Source: Arsenophonus sp031446165 (GTDB lineage Bacteria > Pseudomonadota > Gammaproteobacteria > Enterobacterales > Enterobacteriaceae). From it: DNA of 64,000 nucleotides. Shown here in pieces: positions 58,272 to 64,000 of this stretch. Numbering within the stretch: the first letter of the stretch is position 1; each line of letters starts with the position of its first letter. The stretch spans positions 744,001 through 808,000 of the forward strand of contig CP132905.1 of NCBI GenBank assembly GCA_031446165.1, in the 5' to 3' direction. The notes beneath the pieces were generated by a model. The model was not told the origin of the DNA. It made no database searches and was given only the letters and a program-made list of their open reading frames with translations. The translations under genes and the position numbers were made by a program.

Positions 58272-58904
58272 TCAATATTCCTCTTTTTGTAACAAACTAT
58301 TAATTTTTATTTTTAATATAGTCTTCATATTTTCAGATCCATCTGATTCTAATCCTTTTAAATAAGCTGCACGAGCAGAAGCAATATCATTCTTTTTAAG
58401 AAAAATGTCACCGCGTATATTTTCTACAATAATATTCCAGCTTTTCTCTTCTACTGCCATCAAAGAAATTAGTGCTTTTTCTGTGTTATTCAAAGATAAT
58501 TGAACACGAGCTAATCTAATATTAATCAAATTTTTGATATTTTTTACATTTGTTAGTTTTAATGTTTTTAACAATACTTTTTCTGCATTTAAAATATCAT
58601 TTTTTTCTACTAGAATTTTTGCTTCTTCTATATTATTTAAAACAAAATAAATATTTTTTTTTGTATCAAAAAACTTCTCATTTCTAAAAAATGTTTCTTG
58701 AAATCTAAAATACCATTGAGGAAATTGTTTTTCAGAAAAATAATCTTTTATCTTCACAAAAGATACATATATTGATTGCAAATGATAATTACTAATAATT
58801 ATTAAATTTAATCCAATAATACATCCAATAATTAATATTATTTTTTTATTATTAAAATAGTGTTTAATCATCTTTATTTTTTGATTAATAACATAACATT
58901 TCAT
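58272..58904 (-). CDS. yfgM: Ancillary SecYEG translocon subunit YfgM
   Basis: Membrane protein with a periplasmic TPR-like domain that interacts with the Sec translocon and the chaperone PpiD in E. coli. I use the ATG at 58902-58904 (MKCYVINQKIK), giving 210 residues and aligning with the E. coli start (206 residues); a start 15 codons earlier would overlap hisS. A single membrane span lies near residues 20-40 (IILIIGCIIGLNLIII). The domain then has NIRLARVQLSL and NIRGDIFLKKND, typical of the family. It overlaps nothing in this form, but its leader lies in the hisS end. Confidence 0.88.
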   Translation of the reverse strand: MKCYVINQKIKMIKHYFNNKKIILIIGCIIGLNLIIISNYHLQSIYVSFVKIKDYFSEKQFPQWYFRFQETFFRNEKFFDTKKNIYFVLNNIEEAKILVEKNDILNAEKVLLKTLKLTNVKNIKNLINIRLARVQLSLNNTEKALISLMAVEEKSWNIIVENIRGDIFLKKNDIASARAAYLKGLESDGSENMKTILKIKINSLLQKEEY

Positions 58905-58912
58905 CAAATTTT

Positions 58913-60190
58913 TTAGCCTAAGATTTCTGTTAAACGTATAATTAGACATTTCTGAAAAATCTTTTCTTGTTTACCTGTATATAAATTTTTTATTGTAACT
59001 GATTCAGATCGATATTCATTATCACCTAAAATAACTGCAATTTTTGCTTTATATTTGTTAGCTTTTGCTAATTGTTTTTTTAAAGTACCACCACCATGAT
59101 GAGTAATTAATTTTACAGATGGCATGTGATCTCTTATTTTTTCTGCTAATGTTAATATTACATTTTGACTACTTTTACCATAAGATATCAAATAAATATC
59201 AAGCGATGGATATTTTTCTATAAAATCTGGATTAAATTCTTTAACTAACAATACTGTACGTTCCATACCTATTGCAAAACCTACAGCTTTAGTTGTCCGT
59301 CCACCAAGTTGTTCGACCAACTTATCATAACGACCACCAGCACAAATAGTACCTTGCGCACCTAAAAAATTAGTCACCCATTCAAAAACAGTACAATTAT
59401 AATAATCTAATCCACGCACTAACCGATGGTTAATTTGATATTGAATTCCTGCAATATCCAGCAATTTACATAATTTTAAAAAATGTTTTTTAGATACATC
59501 GTCAATATAATCAAAAAGAACAGGGGCATCATTTAATAAATCTTGAATTTGATAATTTTTTGTATCAAATATTCTTAATGGATTAATAAACATACGGCGT
59601 CGGGAATTTTCATCTAATTTATCTTCATTTTTTTTTAAAAAAGTTAATAACACCCGAGAATATTTTAATCGTGATTCTAATGAACCAAGTGAATTTATTT
59701 CTAAAGAAAGATATTTGCTAATTCCTAATTGAGACCAACACCGTTTTGTCATAATTATAATTTCAGCATCAATATCTGGTCCAGTTAAACCAAACACTTC
59801 AGCACCAAACTGATGGAATTGACGATAGCGTCCTTTTTGTGGACGCTCATAACGAAACATTGGTCCAAAATACCAAATACGTTGTGGCTTATCGTATAAA
59901 AAACCATGCTCAATACCAGAACGTATACAAGCAGCAGTATTTTCTGGACGTAATGTTATGAAATTACCATCTCGGTCATGAAATGTATACATTTCTTTTT
60001 CAACTACATCAGTAAATTTACCAATTGCTCTAGAAAATAAAACATTCTGTTCTAAAACTGGAGTACGTATTTCAGAAAAACCATAACTCATAAGAATTGT
60101 CTTTAATGTGTTTTCAATTTTTTGCCAAAATTGAATATCAAAAGGAAGACAATCATGCATACCACGGATAGATTGAATCTTATTTACCAA
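58913..60190 (-). CDS. hisS: Histidyl-tRNA synthetase
   Basis: Class II aminoacyl-tRNA synthetase charging tRNA-His. The 425-residue product (E. coli 424) has motif 1 region IRGMHDCLPFD and EIRTPVLE, motif 2 RPENTAACIR and FRYERPQKGRYRQFHQFG, and the histidine-specific segments LVRGLDYYNCTVFEW and AGGRYDKL with GFAIGMERT as motif 3. The C-terminal anticodon-binding domain follows from about residue 330. It overlaps the upstream side of yfgM by leader only. Order der-bamB-yfgM-hisS-ispG is that of E. coli. Confidence 0.98.
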   Translation of the reverse strand: MVNKIQSIRGMHDCLPFDIQFWQKIENTLKTILMSYGFSEIRTPVLEQNVLFSRAIGKFTDVVEKEMYTFHDRDGNFITLRPENTAACIRSGIEHGFLYDKPQRIWYFGPMFRYERPQKGRYRQFHQFGAEVFGLTGPDIDAEIIIMTKRCWSQLGISKYLSLEINSLGSLESRLKYSRVLLTFLKKNEDKLDENSRRRMFINPLRIFDTKNYQIQDLLNDAPVLFDYIDDVSKKHFLKLCKLLDIAGIQYQINHRLVRGLDYYNCTVFEWVTNFLGAQGTICAGGRYDKLVEQLGGRTTKAVGFAIGMERTVLLVKEFNPDFIEKYPSLDIYLISYGKSSQNVILTLAEKIRDHMPSVKLITHHGGGTLKKQLAKANKYKAKIAVILGDNEYRSESVTIKNLYTGKQEKIFQKCLIIRLTEILG

Positions 60191-60284
60191 ATTATTTCTC
60201 TATTCTAGAATACAAATAAATAATTTTATTTTAAAAAACTAAAAAAATAAAAAAATTTTTTTATAAATTTTTATTAAAAAAGTT

Positions 60285-61397
60285 CTATTTCTGTTTTATG
60301 TTAATTTGATGCTCTTTATTCAAAATTAATGCTTTTTCTCGAATTTTAGATTCTAATAAATCTATTATATTATCGTTATCTAAACGCTCTTTATGACGTA
60401 TACCATTTTCGTAAAATCCACTTTTTACTTTTGCCCCTGTAACACCTAAAGTAGCTAATTCTGCTTCACCAGGTCCATTAACAACACAACCAATGATTGA
60501 AATATCCATTGGTGTGATAATATCTTCTAATCTTTTTTCCAAAGCATTAACTGTACCAATCACATCAAATTCTTGACGCGCACAAGTCGGACAAGCAATA
60601 AAATTAATACCCCTTGAACGAATACGAAGTGATTTTAAAATATCAAAACCAACTTTTACTTCTTCAATTGGGTTATCAGCTAATGAAATACGTAACGTGT
60701 CACCAATACCTTCAGATAGTAACATGCCCACTCCAATAGCAGATTTTACTGAACCTGCTCGTTTTCCACCTGCTTCAGTAATGCCAATATGTAATGGCTG
60801 ATCAATTTTCTTAGCCAATAACCGATAAGCACTTACAGCTAAAAATACATCTGAAGCTTTAACACTTACTTTAAATTTGTCAAAATTTAATTTATCTAAT
60901 ATATCGACATGACGCATAGCTGACTCCACCAATGCTTCTGGGGTAACTACGCTATATTTTTTTTTTAGATCTTGTATTAATGAACCACTGTTAACACCTA
61001 TTCGAATAGGAATATTCTTATCACGAGCACAATCAATTACTTGATGAATGCGTTTCTTATTTCCTATGTTACCAGGATTGATACGCAAACAATCTACGCC
61101 ATATTCAGCAACTTTTAATGCAATACGATAATCAAAATGAATATCAGCAACAAGAGGAACTTCTACTTCTTTTTTAATTAATTTAAACGCTTCAGCTGCA
61201 TCCATTGTTGGTATAGATATACGAACAATATCTGCACCAACTTTTTCTAATTCTTTAATTTGTTGAACTGTTGCAATAATATCTGTTGTATTTGTATTAG
61301 TCATAGATTGTATTGTAATTGGTGCACCATCACCGATAGGAACATTACCTACATAAATACGCTTTGACGGACGTCTTTTAATTGAAAATGTATACAT
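60285..61397 (-). CDS. ispG: 4-hydroxy-3-methylbut-2-enyl diphosphate synthase
   Basis: 4Fe-4S enzyme of the MEP isoprenoid pathway that makes HMBPP from MEcPP. I use the ATG at 61395-61397 (MYTFSIKRRPS), with AGG eleven bases upstream; the longer reading starts at a TTG. That gives 370 residues (E. coli 372). Substrate segments RIYVGNVPIGDGAPITIQSMT, VADIHFDYRIALKVAEYG and INPGNIGN are present. Cluster cysteines are in ACPTCARQEFDV and IIGCVVNGPGEAE. It depends on Fe-S biogenesis such as NfuA. Products feed ubiquinone (UbiG) and undecaprenyl phosphate. Confidence 0.97.
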   Translation of the reverse strand: MYTFSIKRRPSKRIYVGNVPIGDGAPITIQSMTNTNTTDIIATVQQIKELEKVGADIVRISIPTMDAAEAFKLIKKEVEVPLVADIHFDYRIALKVAEYGVDCLRINPGNIGNKKRIHQVIDCARDKNIPIRIGVNSGSLIQDLKKKYSVVTPEALVESAMRHVDILDKLNFDKFKVSVKASDVFLAVSAYRLLAKKIDQPLHIGITEAGGKRAGSVKSAIGVGMLLSEGIGDTLRISLADNPIEEVKVGFDILKSLRIRSRGINFIACPTCARQEFDVIGTVNALEKRLEDIITPMDISIIGCVVNGPGEAELATLGVTGAKVKSGFYENGIRHKERLDNDNIIDLLESKIREKALILNKEHQINIKQK

Positions 61398-62038
61398 TTC
61401 TCGATTACCTATCAAAAATAGAGATATTAATAATTATATAAATCATAAAAATTATTAATAAAAATCTTAATTTTTATGATTTAGCATATTTAAATATTAA
61501 TATATCCTTTTTTTATTTTGTAAGATATTATTGAAATTCAGACAAGAAAAAACTTAAACTGACTAAACGATTAGCCATATTAATTATGATAAAAATATTG
61601 CATGTCAAATCAATATAATTTATTTTAAATTAATATGATTAATTAAAAATTATATCAAAATATATCAACAATACATCAACATTCGATTAGCAAGAAAACG
61701 ACTATGTAATACAAGTTTTTAACTATACTTACTTTTCTCAAAAAAGATCATTTCTAACATTTTTTATATTAACTAATAACCGATCATGACCTATAAAATG
61801 CAGGAAAGCAATCACTACTATATCAGTCTTTTTACGTATATGATTTACCATTAAAGATTCTCATTTTTTATTCAATACAAAAAATAACATAAATTAGTAA
61901 TACTATTTTTTTATATTAAAAATTAACATTTATATTTGTAAATATTATATATAAATACATTTATAATTATTCTAAAAAAATATTTTTATTTAATCTTATA
62001 GATTATATACATTATTTGTTATCTTTATAGTATATAAT
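61398..62038. other. Gene-free region ispG-rodZ, site of the lost RodZ C-terminal half
   Basis: About 640 bases lie between the early rodZ stop and ispG, similar to or a little longer than what the missing RodZ periplasmic part would need. No frame here reads as that domain. The sequence is A/T-rich, with a somewhat less A/T-rich patch near 61760-61810. Confidence 0.55.
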
Positions 62039-62584
62039 TTATCTATAAAATAAAAAATTCGTTTTATGCTCTTGCGTACTGACTGATTTATTCTTCAAAT
62101 TAGAAGAATCATTTTCAAAATTAGAAAATCCAACCTGATTTCTTTTAGCCATAACTTTTATTTCTTGTTTTTCAACTTTATAATCTTGCCACCACCAAAT
62201 ACTTACCATCGCAATAATCATAGTCATGATTAACCAAGTAAACTTCATTAACCAACCTTCTCTTTTTTTTTGCAATTTTCCTAAAGAATAAGTATGCACA
62301 GGTGACATTATTACAGTACTTTTTGTTTTATTCACTTGTAATAAGTCTAAAATTTCTTTTTCTGGGATTTTAAGTAATTTTGCATAAGAACGTACATACC
62401 CCCTAAAAAAAGTAGGATCAATATCATTAGAATTGTTATCTTTTTCTATTGCACGTACTATACACACTTTTAAACATAATTTTTCAGCAACATTTTCTAA
62501 TGACAAACCAAGTGCTTCTCGCGCCTGCGATAAACGTTGCCCTGCAGTAATTTCGGTTTTTTTTATTTTGGATGTAATATTCAT
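62039..62584 (-). CDS. rodZ: Cytoskeleton protein RodZ, C-terminally truncated
   Basis: Bitopic membrane protein that anchors MreB filaments and keeps rod shape. The 181-residue product corresponds to the first half of E. coli RodZ (337). The cytoplasmic helix-turn-helix MreB-binding domain spans about residues 14-80 (AGQRLSQAREALGLSLENVAEKLCLK, FFRGYVRSYAKLL). The basic juxtamembrane segment LGKLQKKREGWL and a membrane span at 111-132 follow. About 45 periplasmic residues follow, then a stop at NFLFYR. The Thr/Pro-rich linker and periplasmic beta-domain are absent. Confidence 0.93.
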   Translation of the reverse strand: MNITSKIKKTEITAGQRLSQAREALGLSLENVAEKLCLKVCIVRAIEKDNNSNDIDPTFFRGYVRSYAKLLKIPEKEILDLLQVNKTKSTVIMSPVHTYSLGKLQKKREGWLMKFTWLIMTMIIAMVSIWWWQDYKVEKQEIKVMAKRNQVGFSNFENDSSNLKNKSVSTQEHKTNFLFYR

Positions 62585-62935
62585 ATTCGTAAAATTGATT
62601 TTATTATTTTTATTTTAAATAATTTTTAAGTTAAAAAATTATTAATAAAAAATTTTATTTTAAATTCTTTAAGTATTCAACAAATAATGCATATTTTATT
62701 CAATAATTGCTAATATTATTATTCATAATAATATAATCTTTTTTTTATAAATTAAAATTTTTATAGATTCTTTTATAAACATTTTTTTTGATAAATAGAA
62801 GCAACCTATTATAAAAAATTATAAATAATAACAATTTTTTAAATTTATTAAATAATTGTTATAATAACAAAAATTAAAAATAAAAATAGTTTTTTACAAT
62901 TTATAAAAAAATTAAAATTTTTTATTGAAATTAGT
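62585..62935. other. Gene-free spacer rodZ-rlmN
   Basis: About 350 bases of A/T-rich sequence. In E. coli yfgF/pilW-related genes lie nearby between rodZ and rlmN. No remnant is readable here. Confidence 0.5.
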
Positions 62936-64000
62936 TTAAGAAAAAGATTGTTTTAATGTACGCTTTGTTCTATCAATAACATCTCCAGCTAATTGACCAC
63001 ATGCCGCATCAATATCATCACCTCGAGTTTTACGAATAACAGTAGTAAAACCATGTTTTATTAATATTTGTGCAAAATTTTCAATGGAATTTTTAGAAGT
63101 AGGAGTATATAATACCCCAGGAAATACATTTAATGGGATCAAATTAATTTTACTAGGGATGTTTTTAAGACATTCAACCAATTGATATGCATGTTTAACA
63201 GTATCGTTTATATCTTTTAACATTACATATTCAATAGTAACACGTCCTTGATTGGCATTTGATTGTTTTAAATAACGTTTAACACTAGCAAGAAGAGATG
63301 AAATATTATATTTTTTATTAATTGGTACAATTTTATTACGAAGTGCATCATTAGGTGCATGTAAAGAAATTGCTAAGGCAATATCGATCATATCACCTAA
63401 CTTATCAAGCGCAGGTACAATGCCAGAAGTTGATAAAGTAACCCGTCGTTTTGATAATCCGAAGCCAAAATCATCCATCATAATTTTCATAGCTGGTATA
63501 ACATTATGCATGTTCAATAAAGGTTCACCCATACCCATCATTACAACATTAGTAATATCATGCTGTTTATAAGAAGCACAAGAATCAATGACTTGATTAG
63601 CTCTCCACAATTGTCCTATAATCTCTGAAACAGATAAATTGCGATTAAAACCCTGTTGTGCTGTTGCACAAAATTTACATGCTAGCGCACAGCCAATCTG
63701 AGAGGATACACAAAGAGTTGCACGATTTTTTTCAGGAATATAGACAGTTTCTACTTTTTGTTGACCTACACTGATCCCCCACTTTATTGTGCCATCAACA
63801 GAACGCTGTTCTTTAATAATTTTTGGTACACGAATTTCAGCAACTGATTGCAATTTAGTACGTAATTTTTTATTAATATTGGTCATCAAATTGAAATCAT
63901 CACAATAATTGTGATAAATCCACTTCATTATTTGATCAGCTCTAAACGCTTTTTCCCCTAAATCTATAAAAAATTGCTGCATTTTTTTACGATCCATATT
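62936..64000 (-). CDS. rlmN: 23S rRNA (A2503-C2)/tRNA (A37-C2) methyltransferase RlmN, 5' end outside
   Basis: Radical-SAM enzyme that methylates C2 of A2503 in 23S rRNA and A37 in several tRNAs. The visible part, over 350 residues, has the cluster motif CALACKFCATAQQGFNRNL, the SAM-binding MGMGEPLLN, SLHAPNDALRN and the C-terminal acceptor cysteine in AACGQLAGDVIDRTKR. Compared with E. coli, about 22 N-terminal residues should precede the first in-window Met, so the start probably lies beyond the right edge, and the frame stays open to base 64000. End of the der-rlmN block. Confidence 0.95.
   Translation of the reverse strand, partial: NMDRKKMQQFFIDLGEKAFRADQIMKWIYHNYCDDFNLMTNINKKLRTKLQSVAEIRVPKIIKEQRSVDGTIKWGISVGQQKVETVYIPEKNRATLCVSSQIGCALACKFCATAQQGFNRNLSVSEIIGQLWRANQVIDSCASYKQHDITNVVMMGMGEPLLNMHNVIPAMKIMMDDFGFGLSKRRVTLSTSGIVPALDKLGDMIDIALAISLHAPNDALRNKIVPINKKYNISSLLASVKRYLKQSNANQGRVTIEYVMLKDINDTVKHAYQLVECLKNIPSKINLIPLNVFPGVLYTPTSKNSIENFAQILIKHGFTTVIRKTRGDDIDAACGQLAGDVIDRTKRTLKQSFS

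Noticed and set aside
1..64000. CRISPR arrays, prophages, insertion sequences, toxin-antitoxin or secretion systems
   Set aside because: No regularly spaced repeats with spacers, no transposase or integrase motifs and no such proteins were seen in any frame; repeats present are only two-copy tandem duplications.

Overview
The window looks like a piece of the chromosome of a strongly AT-rich, reduced gammaproteobacterium of the order Enterobacterales, most plausibly an insect endosymbiont. Evidence seen directly: nearly every protein can be aligned from memory to its E. coli counterpart over its full length, gene order is preserved in E. coli-like blocks, spacers are extremely AT-rich, and several are 1 to 3.6 kb with no credible gene. 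I saw no phage genes, insertion sequences, toxin systems or CRISPR arrays. Retention of bioH, haem genes and Fe-S genes would suit a blood-feeder symbiont (Arsenophonus-like), but that placement is only a guess.

Layout, left to right. 1-5393: 5' part of gyrA (-), then ubiG, nrdA, nrdB, yfaE (+). 5927-7560: a yfaZ-type outer membrane protein and yfbR (-). 7949-10285: an amino-acid ABC importer (binding protein plus two permeases, no ATPase next to it). 10286-13896: 3.6 kb without genes. 13897-17661: bioH (-), nfuA (+), pfkA (-). 18162-23293: yicC, rph, dut, coaBC, rpmB, rpmG, an E. coli-like cluster with pyrE, slmA and radC missing. 23809-25944: an isolated tRNA-Glu and hemE. 26187-44463: one long minus-strand information-processing block, tusDCB-rpsL-rpsG-fusA-tuf joined directly to secE-nusG-rplKA-rplJL-rpoBC. 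45685-53318: ligA, 2.9 kb without genes, then ptsH-ptsI-crr. 54547-55458: hemF. 55539-64000: der, bamB, yfgM, hisS, ispG, a shortened rodZ, and rlmN running off the right edge, the E. coli order.

The genes cover DNA supercoiling and ligation, dNTP supply (nrdAB with the ferredoxin YfaE, dut, yfbR), transcription and translation, tRNA wobble thiolation (tusBCD), glycolysis and PTS phosphotransfer, cofactors (haem, ubiquinone, CoA, biotin, isoprenoids, Fe-S) and a minimal envelope set (bamB, yfgM, rodZ, yfaZ). I found no undescribed multigene system. The points most worth a second look are: a single tuf gene that fuses the str operon to the rif/secE operon; a pair of NrdR-like boxes 31 bp apart upstream of nrdA; an importer without its ATPase; RodZ, Der and L28 that have lost C-terminal parts; a run of nine G in hemE; a perfect 19-bp inverted repeat beyond ligA; and repeated exact two-copy tandem duplications at gene edges.
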